The notes: a model not told the origin generated them from the sequence alone. A DNA stretch of 64,000 nt from Nostoc sp. B(2019) (GCF_010091925.1 NZ_WVID01000011.1:186001-250000), one strand, 5' to 3'. Shown: positions 9,004-17,773, numbered from the stretch's first letter. Program-made: numbers and translations.

Positions 9004-9813
9004 ATGAAATCCCAATGGGAATGTTTTCTGCAAAATCTCGGTGTGTGGGAAGGTTCATTCACCAATTTTTCTCCCCAAGGTACACTTCTGAAAGATGTCC
9101 CTAGCTGTCTTTCCCTAGAAGGCTTAAACAAAAACCAGACAGTACGCTTAACTCTGTGTCGTTCGGGACGAGATGATTTGGTTCTAGAATATAGCTCTCT
9201 GGGGCGAAGTATCTTGTTTTTTGAAAATGGGGCATTTTCTGAAGGTTTAATTCAGCTAGGCCCATTTTCGGAATTCGGCGCAGAACTAGCTTTGATTCAT
9301 GAAAATCGCCGCTTGCGTTTGGTGCAACTGTTTGATAAAAACGGTCAGTTAAATGAGCTAGTTTTAATTCGAGAACATCTAGCTGGAACCTCAGCAGCAG
9401 AACGTCCACCCTTGCAGATAAATGATTTGTTGGGAGAATGGCAAGGTCAAGCAGTAACAATATATCCAGATTGGCGATCGCCTGATACTTACTCTACAAC
9501 CCTGCAATTACAACTTGATAACGCTGGGCGATTAATTCAAAGTACCTGTTTTGGCGATCGGACAATTACCTCAACTGCTACCATCAAAGACTCCATCATC
9601 CTCTTTGACCAAGATCCGCAAAAGCAAGTACAAGTATTGCTGCTACCTGATGGTGCTTCTGCAACTTCTCCTCTCAAAGTGCAATTACGTCAACCTTTAT
9701 TCTTAGAAGTGGGTTGGCTAATCCAGCCAAACCTGCGCCAGCGGATGATTCGCAGCTACAACGATAAAGGCGAATGGGTTAGCCTGACATTAGTTACTGA
9801 AGAAAGGGTGTAA
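9004..9813 (+). CDS. DUF3598 family protein
   Basis: A 269-residue soluble protein beginning MKSQWECFLQNLGVWEGSF, the typical opening of DUF3598, a family found in cyanobacteria and plastid-bearing organisms. Two similar beta-rich halves are visible (about 5-130 and 135-269), each opening with a WEGSF- or GEWQGQA-like motif, consistent with two lipocalin-like barrels. Function unknown. An in-frame ATG at 8983 lies inside a degenerate heptamer repeat, so the ATG at 9004 is preferred. Confidence 0.75.
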   Translation: MKSQWECFLQNLGVWEGSFTNFSPQGTLLKDVPSCLSLEGLNKNQTVRLTLCRSGRDDLVLEYSSLGRSILFFENGAFSEGLIQLGPFSEFGAELALIHENRRLRLVQLFDKNGQLNELVLIREHLAGTSAAERPPLQINDLLGEWQGQAVTIYPDWRSPDTYSTTLQLQLDNAGRLIQSTCFGDRTITSTATIKDSIILFDQDPQKQVQVLLLPDGASATSPLKVQLRQPLFLEVGWLIQPNLRQRMIRSYNDKGEWVSLTLVTEERV

Positions 9814-9870
9814 AAAATTGGTTAGCCTGCGCCGCTAATCTCCGCTGATTTCGACTAACGCTTTGCTTGC

Positions 9871-10173
9871 TCACAAAAGCTCTAGTGCTTCTAGCAATGT
9901 TGAACTCAAAATCTGTTTCAATCGGTCATTTGACGTATTTCCACACGTCAACCAGTTAACTTGTGGCGGTGCTCCAAAAGGATTAACTAAGTCAGCAAAG
10001 TCACTGTCTTTAGTCATAAAGATGACTCCTCTGGCTCTCGCAGCCTCGAAAATCTCCGGATCTTCGGCATCTCTCAGCCCAACATCACGCAAAGCTAATG
10101 CCGTTATGCCAAATGTGATGGTGATCCAAGTAGCAATTGCAGGTGATAGATGTGCATCTAACCAGATCGTCAT
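9871..10173 (-). CDS. DUF5615 PIN-like toxin
   Basis: A 100-residue protein with the DUF5615 signature: MTIWLDAHLSPAIA at the N-terminus (first acidic residue D6), ALRDVGLRDAEDPEIFEAA in the middle and MTKDSDFADL near residue 53 with two further acidic residues. The family has a PIN-like nuclease fold and occurs with DUF433 antitoxins. The ATG overlaps the stop of the upstream DUF433 frame as ATGA, the classic translational coupling of such pairs. The toxin looks intact even though its partner is interrupted, which raises the question of how it is kept silent. Confidence 0.85.
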   Translation of the reverse strand: MTIWLDAHLSPAIATWITITFGITALALRDVGLRDAEDPEIFEAARARGVIFMTKDSDFADLVNPFGAPPQVNWLTCGNTSNDRLKQILSSTLLEALELL

Positions 10174-10610
10174 GCAATCAAAATCGGATGATTGAGCTTA
10201 CGTGAAGCGTACATAAGTGCTGCTTTAAGATCATCCGCTTCAAGATCGGGCATTTCTTCTAGTATTTGTTCGGCACTCAGTCCAGCTGCAAACAAGTCGA
10301 GTACATCTGATACCCGAATTCTCATGCCCCGGATACAGGCAGGGCTGATTCATTCGATCTCTTAGGGATTTTGTCAAGAGTATGAGTCAGAAATTTGCTT
10401 GAGTGGAAAAAAGAAAAACTACCACCTCAACCAGCAAATTTAAGTGCGTTCACCATTTTCTTGCCCAATCAGATTTTTTAGTCACCTGTTTTTTTTGCTT
10501 GAAACGCTTGTAAATCAGCGCCTTTTAGGGAATGAAACAGCCCTGCGGATACAGGGACGACCACCACATTGTTTGGGATTAACTGTAATTCTTCCAAGTA
10601 AGTCTGACAT
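10170..10610 (-). pseudogene. DUF433 antitoxin gene split by a small mobile element
   Basis: The gene starts at 10610 with MSDLLGRITVNPKQCGG and a good AGGAG ribosome-binding site at 10620-10624. It reads to the conserved RPCIR, where it is broken by the 206-bp element at 10340-10545. It resumes as CIRGMRIRVSDVLDL and ends at 10170. Deleting the element and one copy of the 10-bp duplication restores a continuous DUF433 protein of about 74 residues. As it stands, a 51-residue fragment could start at the internal ATG at 10325, keeping the helical C-terminal part but losing the N-terminus. DUF433 proteins are winged-helix-like antitoxins paired with DUF5615 toxins, and the toxin gene follows with a 4-nt overlap. 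Confidence 0.85.
10340..10545. mobile_element. 206-bp MITE-like element with terminal inverted repeats and 10-bp target duplication
   Basis: The ends are CAGGGCTGATTCATTC at 10340-10355 and, inverted, GAATGAAACAGCCCTG at 10530-10545. These are 16-bp terminal inverted repeats with one mismatch. They are flanked by identical CGGATACAGG direct repeats at 10330-10339 and 10546-10555. The interior holds no long reading frame, so the element is non-autonomous. The 10-bp duplication fits the 10-13 bp typical of several IS4-family transposases; that parentage is an inference. It interrupts a DUF433 antitoxin gene. Confidence 0.88.
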
Positions 10611-10671
10611 ACGGTTTAACTCCTAGATGAATGCTTAACCGAGTATATGTAAGGTGGACAATCCTGACCTC

Positions 10672-10688
10672 ACTTCTTACTAAGAAGT
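10672..10688. repeat. Short hairpin downstream of the reverse transcriptase gene
   Basis: ACTTCTTA (10672-10679) and TAAGAAGT (10681-10688) form an 8-bp perfect inverted repeat around one base. It lies 27 bp after the reverse transcriptase stop and upstream of the DUF433 start on the minus strand. It has no clear T run, so it may be an RNA-processing or operator site rather than a strong terminator. Confidence 0.45.
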
Positions 10689-10714
10689 TGAGCTTAGATT
10701 AACGCCTAGTATTA

Positions 10715-12055
10715 CTAAGTCAATCTTAAAGTTAATTCATCAATACGTTTGATAATTTCTGTCTCTGGAAATCCTGATTTTCGATACCTTTTGTAAAATT
10801 TAAGCAATGTGTAATGAAATGAACTAAATCTAACTTTTGGTATTTGCTCATCTAAAGTATTAAAAATATCTGTTCGATCTGGTAAGCACTGAGCAACTTT
10901 ATTGAGCAACCAATAATCCTGAGCTATTAAAAACTTAGGTTCGTAAAGTGCAGACATCAATCTATACTTTAAATGAGGCTTGACTACAGAAAGACCAACG
11001 CTAACTATCCGACGCAATACAGAGTCATGACGAAAGTAAACTCTGCCATCGAGCCATTTAAAATAAAGTTCTATTCCCTGATTAACTTTATCTACATCTT
11101 TAGGATCATCCAACAATTCAAAAATCTCGAAGGCCCAGTACTTATAGAATTCATCGCGTGAATAGAAAGAACTAACTTTGCTAGAATTAATATTTAGATT
11201 AATTTTGAATAGCTCCTTTGAAGCCTCAAAAAGAATTTCGTAGGCGACTTCTTCACTGGGAGTCATAATAATTTGGTCATCAGAATACCTGAGATAGCAA
11301 GCACCGTACTTGTTACATTCAGCTTTCATAAAAGCGTCATAATCCTGCAAATAGAAGTTAGCTAAAATACGCGAACAGTCACCTACTTCGTCTTGAGGTA
11401 TTCCTACAGATTTTTGTGAATATCTTTCAAATCGGCGATTCCAGTTTCTAAGAAAGTGGAAAAGCAAATCAATTACAAAAGCATCTTTTGAATTAGTAAA
11501 TAGTCTAATTTTATCTTCTAAAAGGCTGAGATTGATTGTGTCGTAAAAGTTAGCAATGTCAAATTTGAGGAAAAAGCAATGATTTGGGTTCTTGCTGTAA
11601 AGATAGGCTCGTTTCTGAAACTCCTTCCAATTTTGTGACCATTTAAACGGATTGTAACTATTTTGGGGTATTGGCGATGGAGGTGTTAGTTCCTCTAATT
11701 CCTCTTCTTCCCTTTTCCGTATTGGATTACCTAAACTCCAACCTCCAAATGTTCCCTCAACCCGATTAACCGCAATGGTCTGTTCCAACTGCTTTATGCA
11801 AAAATAATAAGTACAGTTTTCGCGTGAATCAAAAACTGGCACTATTCTCGAAACGCAATTATGTTTATCAAAAACTACATACTCACGTGGAAGCCCAGGA
11901 TAATAATGCCTGTGAACAATGTCATCATGTAGCTTTTCAAGCGTCTCTATTTTCTTAGGTTTCTTGTTTGAAGGATATGGAACTAATGTCTCATCAATGA
12001 TTTTTTTCCAGAAGCTGCCAGCGAAGAGATTAAGAAATTCAGTCTTACTAATCAT
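10715..12055 (-). CDS. Lone reverse transcriptase, unknown-group/abortive-infection (DRT-like) type
   Basis: A 446-residue protein with a reverse transcriptase palm. LKFDIANFYDTI (about residues 159-170) has the first catalytic Asp, GIPQDEVGDCSRILANFYL (about 217-235) matches the GxPQ...S..LA motif of Abi/unknown-group enzymes, and RYSDDQII (about 255-262) is the YxDD box. About 190 residues follow the palm, mostly predicted helical, as in class 1 unknown-group/Abi enzymes. There is no group II intron maturase, Cas1 or integrase domain, and the LGNLTSQ-like motif of diversity-generating enzymes is absent. Known relatives protect bacteria against phage. An alternative GTG start lies at 12082; the ATG at 12055 gives the N-terminus MISKTEFLNLF. 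It sits next to a toxin-antitoxin pair. Confidence 0.8.
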   Translation of the reverse strand: MISKTEFLNLFAGSFWKKIIDETLVPYPSNKKPKKIETLEKLHDDIVHRHYYPGLPREYVVFDKHNCVSRIVPVFDSRENCTYYFCIKQLEQTIAVNRVEGTFGGWSLGNPIRKREEEELEELTPPSPIPQNSYNPFKWSQNWKEFQKRAYLYSKNPNHCFFLKFDIANFYDTINLSLLEDKIRLFTNSKDAFVIDLLFHFLRNWNRRFERYSQKSVGIPQDEVGDCSRILANFYLQDYDAFMKAECNKYGACYLRYSDDQIIMTPSEEVAYEILFEASKELFKINLNINSSKVSSFYSRDEFYKYWAFEIFELLDDPKDVDKVNQGIELYFKWLDGRVYFRHDSVLRRIVSVGLSVVKPHLKYRLMSALYEPKFLIAQDYWLLNKVAQCLPDRTDIFNTLDEQIPKVRFSSFHYTLLKFYKRYRKSGFPETEIIKRIDELTLRLT

Positions 12056-12204
12056 GTAGTTTTGATAAACTAAGCCTCTCACTCACAGCCTAAGATTGAA
12101 TCAGAGTGTCTTGATTATTTGGCTAGAACCAATATTAATCTCGATCTCGCAATAAGCAACCTTAATGAACTGCTTTAACCAATAATCTAAACACCTGACT
12201 ACTT

Positions 12205-12226
12205 ATTATACAGAATTACTCTGTAT
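12205..12226 (-). promoter_or_regulatory. Possible -10 box and hairpin in the reverse transcriptase leader
   Basis: On the minus strand a TATAAT hexamer occupies 12205-12210, overlapping a 7-bp inverted repeat ATACAGA/TCTGTAT (12208-12226). No good -35 hexamer is at the right spacing. If used, it would give a leader of about 140 nt before the reverse transcriptase start, space enough for a short template RNA. This is weak evidence. Confidence 0.3.
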
Positions 12227-12258
12227 ATACCTTGGTAATATGCAGAAAAATTCAATTT

Positions 12259-12834
12259 CTATACTAAGTAACATTGACGCTGCAACGCTTGGTTGAGTAA
12301 AGCTTGATATTCTTCATCTTTAACGCGATGAGCACCAAATCTTTCCAAATGAGGATTCATCATTTGGGCGTCGAAAAACACAAATCGCCTCTGACGCAAT
12401 CTTTCTACCAATTTTACCATCGCTACCTTCGAGCCTTCAGGAATGCGGTAGAACATCGATTCGCCAATGAAAGCACCGCCAATGACAATCCCTAAAATTC
12501 CCCCAGCGAGTTCGTCACCTTGCCAAGTTTCAAAACTATAAGCATAGCCTGTCTGGTAAAGTAACGAGTAAATCTTTTGTAATTCTGGTGAAATCCAAGT
12601 TGTTTCGCGGTTAGCACACCCAGCTACCACAGCTTCAAAGTCCCGATTAATCGCCACACTAAAACGTTCTTGGTTGAGGACGCGCTGCAAAGACTTGGGG
12701 TAGCGAAATCGTTCATCTAAGGGTATGAAAGTGCGATCGCGGCTTCCATACCAATTCAGGCGATCGCGCTCATCAGCCATGAGAAAATAACCTTGAGCAT
12801 AACCCTCAACAATAGCGGCGGTATCATATTGCAT
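12259..12834 (-). CDS. aat: Leucyl/phenylalanyl-tRNA-protein transferase
   Basis: The 191-residue enzyme moves Leu or Phe from tRNA to proteins with N-terminal Arg or Lys, marking them for N-end-rule degradation by ClpSAP. The family signature is clear: [20 protein letters not shown] near residues 108-127 and [20 protein letters not shown] near 149-168. The N-terminal AQGYFLMAD segment is also typical. The length matches the shorter cyanobacterial version. Confidence 0.93.
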   Translation of the reverse strand: MQYDTAAIVEGYAQGYFLMADERDRLNWYGSRDRTFIPLDERFRYPKSLQRVLNQERFSVAINRDFEAVVAGCANRETTWISPELQKIYSLLYQTGYAYSFETWQGDELAGGILGIVIGGAFIGESMFYRIPEGSKVAMVKLVERLRQRRFVFFDAQMMNPHLERFGAHRVKDEEYQALLNQALQRQCYLV

Positions 12835-12896
12835 AAATATAAAAAATACCAGAGAAACGCAATTTATACTACTTAGCCATTCTCTGCGTTCCCACC

Positions 12897-12931
12897 GAAG
12901 TTCAGATCGGCGGAAGCCGCCGCTCCGACTT
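12897..12931. repeat. Palindromic dispersed repeat, copy 2 (degenerate, minus orientation)
   Basis: CGGCGG and CCGCCG arms around AAG give the hairpin. On the minus strand the flanks AAGTCGGAGCGG and GATCTGAACTT match copies at 8924-8970 and 25930-25976. It lies in the divergent spacer between aat and the 109-residue gene. Confidence 0.6.
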
Positions 12932-12971
12932 CTCTCTGCAATTTCCTTAGCTTTCCTTTGCGTTTAAAAAG

Positions 12972-13301
12972 ATGACTCAACCAATCCCACCCATCACTTT
13001 ACCACCGCCCGAAAATCCCCAACTCGAAGGTCAATGGTTGCAAGAGAGTTTATTGCGGTGGCTAGATACAGAATTCATCCCCGAAGCAGTTAATCAAAAT
13101 ATTGCTCAACGAGCAGCACAGATTTTTGTGCGACAACGGATGGAAGGAGAAAACGACTTAGGTTCTCTGGTGATTGCCATTGTCACAGAGATGCAGTCGT
13201 TTGATTTTTCTAAAAGCTTCTATGGAGAGTTTGCGATCGCCAACGCCGTCAGCGATCTACTCTTAGAAAGTTTGGGAATTGATAAGTGTTGTGGTCAATA
13301 A
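12972..13301 (+). CDS. Conserved cyanobacterial hypothetical protein
   Basis: A 109-residue soluble protein with a proline-rich N-terminus (PIPPITLPPPENPQ) and a helical remainder (LQESLLRWLDTEFIPEAVNQNIAQ). No catalytic motif or membrane segment is visible. I recognise it only as a cyanobacterial hypothetical. The ATG at 12972 is the only sensible start. It stands between aat and rpsN without operon partners. Confidence 0.7.
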   Translation: MTQPIPPITLPPPENPQLEGQWLQESLLRWLDTEFIPEAVNQNIAQRAAQIFVRQRMEGENDLGSLVIAIVTEMQSFDFSKSFYGEFAIANAVSDLLLESLGIDKCCGQ

Positions 13302-13363
13302 TTTTTGTCATTTGTCACTTGTCATTTGTCTAAAACTAATGACTAATGACCAATGACTAATGA
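13302..13363. repeat. Degenerate heptamer repeats forming an inverted structure
   Basis: Copies of GTCATTT/GTCACTT in the left half and GACTAAT/GACCAAT in the right half are complementary, so the spacer between the 109-residue gene and rpsN can fold into a long hairpin. The same heptamer type recurs at about 8971-8995, 15948-16012, 33405-33485, 37810-37850, 38925-38995 and 55903-55946. Confidence 0.65.
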
Positions 13364-13666
13364 CTACCAGCTAGACTTAACCACTCCAGGCAAAAGACCT
13401 TCATGCGCCCATTCTCGTAGCACATTCCGAGACAGCCCAAAGTCGCGGTAAACACCTCTAGAACGACCAGTTACCCAGCAACGGTTACGGCGGCGGGTGG
13501 GCGCACTATTCCGGGGTAGCTGTTGAATTTGTCGGTGGATTTCTAGCTTATCAAGGGGAGATTCTGCACTTTTGAAATCATCCAGCAGAGCTTCTCGCTT
13601 ATCAGCATACTTTTCTACCATTCTGGCGCGTTTTTTCTCGCGCTCAATCATGCTCTTTTTTGCCAT
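13364..13666 (-). CDS. rpsN: 30S ribosomal protein S14
   Basis: A 100-residue basic protein with the S14 core [19 protein letters not shown] and the C-terminus [11 protein letters not shown]. It lacks the paired C-x2-C zinc motifs of the short form, so it is the zinc-independent bacterial/plastid type. It is a single-gene locus away from the main ribosomal operon, as is usual in cyanobacteria. Confidence 0.97.
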   Translation of the reverse strand: MAKKSMIEREKKRARMVEKYADKREALLDDFKSAESPLDKLEIHRQIQQLPRNSAPTRRRNRCWVTGRSRGVYRDFGLSRNVLREWAHEGLLPGVVKSSW

Positions 13667-13742
13667 ACATTTTTTAGTTTATTTAAAGACAGCATTTTCT
13701 ATTCTACAGTCTCCCCATCAATTCTAGGGCGACTTGTGTTCT

Positions 13743-14411
13743 CTACCCTATCACCACTGGCTTATTAGCAGTAGGGCATAAATCTGCTAGTTCACAAGCA
13801 ACACAAGCAGGAGAGCGGGCTTTACAAATAGCACGACCGTGATAAATTAGCCGAATTGACCAATTTTCCCAATCAGTTTGTGGCAATAACTCCATTAAAT
13901 CTTGTTCAATCCGAACGGGGTCTGTATGCTCAGTTAAACCCAAGCGATCGCTCAGACGCTTAACGTGAGTATCTACTGTTACCCCAGCATTAATACCATA
14001 AGCATGAGCCAAAACTACATTTGCTGTCTTCCGCGCTACACCTGGAAGCTGCAACAGTTGCTTCATTTGGTTGGGGACAACAGAGTCAAACTCGGTAACA
14101 ATCATCCGACAAGCGGCTTGAATATTCTTGGCTTTATTGCGATAAAACCCCGTCGAACGTACCAAGTTTTCTAACTCTACCAAATCCGCGATCGCCAAAC
14201 TAGCTGCATCGGGAAACCGACTAAATAAAGCTGGTGTCACTTTATTCACTCGTTCATCAGTACACTGAGCCGAGAGAATTGTTGCTACCAGCAGTTGCAC
14301 TGGCGTTGAGTAGTTCAAAGAACAAGTAGCGTCTGGATAAAGATATTTCAAACGAGCTAAAATTTCTAGCGCCCGTTGCTTTTTAGACAGAGATTTACGG
14401 GTAACGCTCAC
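13743..14411 (-). CDS. nth: Endonuclease III
   Basis: A 222-residue DNA glycosylase/AP lyase that removes oxidised pyrimidines. Visible features are the helix-hairpin-helix LPGVARKTANVVLAHAYG (about residues 118-135), the catalytic Asp in TVDTHVKRLSDRLGL and the C-terminal [4Fe-4S] ligands C-x6-C-x2-C-x5-C in CKARSPACVACELADLC. The start at 14411 gives a short basic N-terminus, normal for the family. Confidence 0.97.
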   Translation of the reverse strand: MSVTRKSLSKKQRALEILARLKYLYPDATCSLNYSTPVQLLVATILSAQCTDERVNKVTPALFSRFPDAASLAIADLVELENLVRSTGFYRNKAKNIQAACRMIVTEFDSVVPNQMKQLLQLPGVARKTANVVLAHAYGINAGVTVDTHVKRLSDRLGLTEHTDPVRIEQDLMELLPQTDWENWSIRLIYHGRAICKARSPACVACELADLCPTANKPVVIG

Positions 14412-14758
14412 TGGATTTTTAGTTAAAATGCCTTAAAACTGAGTCCGTTTCGATAACTTGCACCAATGTCAATCAGCACCCTTACCTACACTGCAATTTA
14501 TTGCAGCGGCTCATAGCTCAACTTCACGCAAGCGTGGATTTAACCGTGACTCAGTCTTCTTTAGAAGATTGCTACTAGCCTAGGAATGATTCCTAGGCGG
14601 TTGTTGAGAGAAGTGCAAGATCTCAGTTTCAAAAGACTTTAGCTATTAGCTTTGGAACTTAATTCCCCAGCGTGATAGCAACGAAGTCAGAGGTTAAAAA
14701 GATGTGGCTAATGATAAGGACTTCAGTCTGATAGCGTGAAGCAAATTTTGCCAGAGGC
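14412..14758. other. Intergenic between rseP and nth, 347 bp, one hairpin
   Basis: CCTAGGAA (14579-14586) and TTCCTAGG (14590-14597) form a perfect 8-bp inverted repeat with a 3-nt loop. It lacks a T run and is not an obvious terminator. No gene or RNA was recognised in the remainder. Confidence 0.5.
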
Positions 14759-15856
14759 TCACTGGAACAATTTTTGCACCCAATCTAACTGGGTAGTTAA
14801 TTGGGTGGTTTCTTTAACTATCAGAAAAATTCCTAGTCCTAACAGTAGCACCAAACCAGTTTGCATGACACCTTCTTGAATGCGATTGGGCAAGGGCTTA
14901 CCACGCAAACCTTCAATCAGCAGAAAAGCAAGTTGTCCCCCATCCAAAGCTGGTAGCGGCAAAATGTTAATAATCGCTAGGTTAATGCTGATCAATGCTG
15001 CAAAAAAGAATAAGCTGCCTGTATCATTTTGGGCAATGTTGGCACCAATTTCCACAATTTTAATGGGCCCAGCTACTTGACTAGCTGTTTCGCCAAAGTT
15101 GGTGATTAATTGTCCAAAACCTTTAAAAGTCGTTGTTACAAGTCGCTGAAATTCCATAGCACCAAAATTCAAAGCTGCTACAGGATTAGTAATACGACGA
15201 CGCACAACTTTTCCATTGGGAGCAAGTCCGATACCGATACTGCCTCCATTGGACTTAGCTTCAGGAATCACATTCACCGACAGCTTTTGGTCGCCACGGG
15301 CAATTTCTAATTGAACGGGCTGATCTGGACTAGTTTTAATGATGTCCCTTAAAGTCTCTATCTCTTGCAGCGATTTGCCAAATTCTCTTTGATTAGCGGC
15401 TAATATGACATCTCCCGGCTGGATTCCGGCTTTAGCTGCAACAGAACTAACATCTGGCGCTAGCTGTTGGATTAATACCCCATTTTGGCTGGCTTCTCCT
15501 ATGCCGATGAAACTAACCTGGGCCACCAGCAACATGTAGGCAAATATTAAATTTGCTATTACTCCGGCACTGATGACGATCGCCCGGTCTAAAATTGGAC
15601 GGTTACGCAGCAAATTCGGGTCATTGGGTGGAACATCGCTATCGGGGTCATCATCGGGAAAGCCCACAAAGCCACCCAAGGGAAATGCACGGACAGCATA
15701 TTCGGTCTGTGATCCTTGGTACTTCCAAAGAACTGGGCCAAAACCCAAAGAAAAGCGGTTAACGTAAATACCTTGAGAACGTGCTGCAACAAAATGTCCC
15801 AACTCGTGAACCAAGATCAAAACAGCCAAGACTGCGATCGCTGCTAAAACTGACAT
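14759..15856 (-). CDS. rseP: RseP/site-2-protease family zinc metalloprotease
   Basis: A 365-residue intramembrane protease. HELGH near residues 17-21 holds the two zinc His ligands and the catalytic Glu. A PDZ domain spans about residues 125-205 (AGIQPGDVILAANQ). The second active-site motif NILPLPALDGGQ near residues 300-311 supplies the Asp ligand. Four hydrophobic segments fit the family. Such enzymes cut membrane-bound anti-sigma factors or remnant signal peptides; the cyanobacterial substrate is not shown by context. Confidence 0.93.
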   Translation of the reverse strand: MSVLAAIAVLAVLILVHELGHFVAARSQGIYVNRFSLGFGPVLWKYQGSQTEYAVRAFPLGGFVGFPDDDPDSDVPPNDPNLLRNRPILDRAIVISAGVIANLIFAYMLLVAQVSFIGIGEASQNGVLIQQLAPDVSSVAAKAGIQPGDVILAANQREFGKSLQEIETLRDIIKTSPDQPVQLEIARGDQKLSVNVIPEAKSNGGSIGIGLAPNGKVVRRRITNPVAALNFGAMEFQRLVTTTFKGFGQLITNFGETASQVAGPIKIVEIGANIAQNDTGSLFFFAALISINLAIINILPLPALDGGQLAFLLIEGLRGKPLPNRIQEGVMQTGLVLLLGLGIFLIVKETTQLTTQLDWVQKLFQ

Positions 15857-15947
15857 AGAGCAAATTAGTGAAGATATTAAGCTATATACTTATCTCCATT
15901 TTAAGATGTGTCACAGAATAGGACTTCTCTCAATGGGATATTTCCAT

Positions 15948-16012
15948 CGTTTAGTGGTCATTAGTTATTGGTCAAGGACAGACAACTGACAAATGACAAA
16001 AGACAACTAGAA
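15948..16012. repeat. Degenerate heptamer repeats between rseP and serS
   Basis: GGTCATTAG, TTATTGGTC and then AACTGACAAATGACAAAAGAC belong to the same complementary heptamer type seen at 13302-13363. They fill the short spacer upstream of rseP and downstream of serS. Confidence 0.5.
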
Positions 16013-17293
16013 TTACAATACCTCACGTCCTAGATAAGGTTGCAGCGCTTCTGGTATCCGCACTGTCCCATCGGGTTGTTGATAGTTCTCTAGAATTGCT
16101 GCCATTGTTCGTCCCACCGCCAAACCAGAACCGTTGAGGGTATGCACAAACTGAGTACCTTTCTTCCCCGCCTCTTTGAAGCGAATATCAGCCCGTCGCG
16201 CCTGGAAGTCCATAGTATTAGAACAGCTGGAAATTTCGCGGTATTTGCCAGAGGATGGCAGCCAAACCTCTAAATCGTAGGTTTTGGTAGAGGAAAATCC
16301 TAAATCCCCACTGCACAAATTTACTACTCGGTAAGGCAGTTGCAACGCCTGTAAAATCGCTTCTGCATTCCCTACCAATCTCTCCAATTCATCAAAGGAA
16401 GTGCTGGGATGGACAAATTTTACTAGTTCCACCTTATTAAATTGATGCAGGCGGATTAATCCTCGCATATCGCGCCCATAACTCCCAGCTTCACGACGAA
16501 AACAGGGAGTATAAGCACAGTGGTAGATAGGCAAGTTTTCAGCGGCGAGAATTTCACCCCGGTAGAGGTTGGTAACAGGCACTTCCGCTGTGGGAATTAA
16601 CCATAAGTCATCATCAGCGCATTTAAAACTTTCCTCAGCAAACTTGGGTAGCTGACCGGTCGCCGTCAGAGACGCGGTATTAACTAACAGCGGTGGACTA
16701 ACTTCCACATACCCAGCTTGAGTCTGGACAGAGAGCATAAATTGAATTAATGCCCTCTCCAGTGCTGCACCAGCACCTATCAGAGTTATAAAGCGACTTT
16801 GAGCAACTTTTACAGCCCGCTCAACATTGAGAATACCCAGCTTTTCGCCAATTTCCCAGTGTGGCAGAATATTCGGGTTTTGGGGAATGTACTCATCACC
16901 CCAACGACGCACTTCGACATTCTCTTCCTCACTCTTACCAATGGGTGTGGAGTCGCTTGGTAAGTTAGGAAGTGCCAGCAAAAGTTGTGCAATTTCAGCT
17001 TTGAGGTCTTTTTCCTGCGGTTCCAGTTCACTCAATTGAGTTTTGATAGAATTGCCTTCATCCCGCAAGGTCTGAATTTCTGAGTCTTGAGAATCGATAC
17101 CAGATTTGATCTTTTGTCCGACTATTTTACCGATTTCGTTGCTGCGAGCTTGGAGTTGGCTACGCGTCACTTCCAGCTCTCGTTGTTGCCGATCTAGCTG
17201 TAATATTGGCTGGATGTCATATTTACCACTGCGACTATCCAACCGTTCCTGAATTAATTGTGGATTTTCCCGTATTTGCTTAATATCCAGCAC
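16013..17293 (-). CDS. serS: Serine--tRNA ligase
   Basis: This 426-residue class II synthetase charges tRNA-Ser. An N-terminal long coiled-coil arm (about residues 25-105) is followed by the catalytic core with [14 protein letters not shown], motif 2 [17 protein letters not shown] and motif 3 near [20 protein letters not shown]. The length is typical and it is a single gene. Confidence 0.97.
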   Translation of the reverse strand: MLDIKQIRENPQLIQERLDSRSGKYDIQPILQLDRQQRELEVTRSQLQARSNEIGKIVGQKIKSGIDSQDSEIQTLRDEGNSIKTQLSELEPQEKDLKAEIAQLLLALPNLPSDSTPIGKSEEENVEVRRWGDEYIPQNPNILPHWEIGEKLGILNVERAVKVAQSRFITLIGAGAALERALIQFMLSVQTQAGYVEVSPPLLVNTASLTATGQLPKFAEESFKCADDDLWLIPTAEVPVTNLYRGEILAAENLPIYHCAYTPCFRREAGSYGRDMRGLIRLHQFNKVELVKFVHPSTSFDELERLVGNAEAILQALQLPYRVVNLCSGDLGFSSTKTYDLEVWLPSSGKYREISSCSNTMDFQARRADIRFKEAGKKGTQFVHTLNGSGLAVGRTMAAILENYQQPDGTVRIPEALQPYLGREVL

Positions 17294-17473
17294 AGATTTT
17301 TCTCAGTCTTTCGCCTAGTATCTTCCTGCCAACACATCAGCAGCATATAGTAATTTTGGCTTCTTGTAACTGGAAAAACAAAATTTGTTAGAACAATCAG
17401 TCTTGGTTTACTAAAAAAATTTAGCCCTAGCATTATTACCAAGGCTACGAAAATAGATAATTTGCCAAATCAA

Positions 17474-17773
17474 TCAGTTTTGAGGCTCTGTGGTAACTGT
17501 GGTATTGGTAACTTGAGCAAGACCCTGACCTTTCCCATTACCGTCATTAACAGCTGCAAAGGTCTTTTGATTTACAGTCATTTGTTCTTTCTCATCTCTA
17601 ACTTGTCCAGCAGGTGAAGGTAGCCAGTATGCAAGTACACTTGATAACCCACCCCAGTAAAGTGCAAGATTCTCCTTGTCCCGTACTGAGCCGATTTGGA
17701 AAACACACAGTCCAAGCACAATGGTACTAAAGAAAACCTGTATACCAAATTTCCATGCTTCTTGATTTTTCAT
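17474..17773 (-). CDS. Hypothetical membrane protein
   Basis: A 99-residue protein starting MKNQEAWKFGIQVFFSTIVL with one or two hydrophobic segments (about 8-28 and 38-55). A polar tail is rich in Thr, Asn and Gln and contains a GNGKGQGL stretch. The frame is open upstream to 17875, but the ATG at 17773 is preferred because the hydrophobic segment then falls at the N-terminus. No family recognised; context is uninformative. Confidence 0.5.
   Translation of the reverse strand: MKNQEAWKFGIQVFFSTIVLGLCVFQIGSVRDKENLALYWGGLSSVLAYWLPSPAGQVRDEKEQMTVNQKTFAAVNDGNGKGQGLAQVTNTTVTTEPQN

Noticed and set aside
10326-10345. 4-bp CCTG duplication as the cause of the DUF433 frameshift
   Set aside because: The CCTG repeat is the junction of the element's end with the target duplication; insertion of the whole 206-bp element explains it better.
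10501-10545. CRISPR-repeat-like end (CCTTTTAGGGAATGAAAC) near the reverse transcriptase
   Set aside because: Only one copy exists, there are no spacers or cas genes, and the sequence is explained as the inner side of the MITE terminal inverted repeat.
10715-12055. Diversity-generating retroelement
   Set aside because: The reverse transcriptase motif is GIPQ...S..LA rather than the DGR type. I saw no adenine-mutated template/variable repeat pair, no avd-like gene and no target gene nearby.
17254-17442. 62-codon minus-strand frame overlapping the start of serS
   Set aside because: It overlaps a certain gene in another frame and has no protein-like features.
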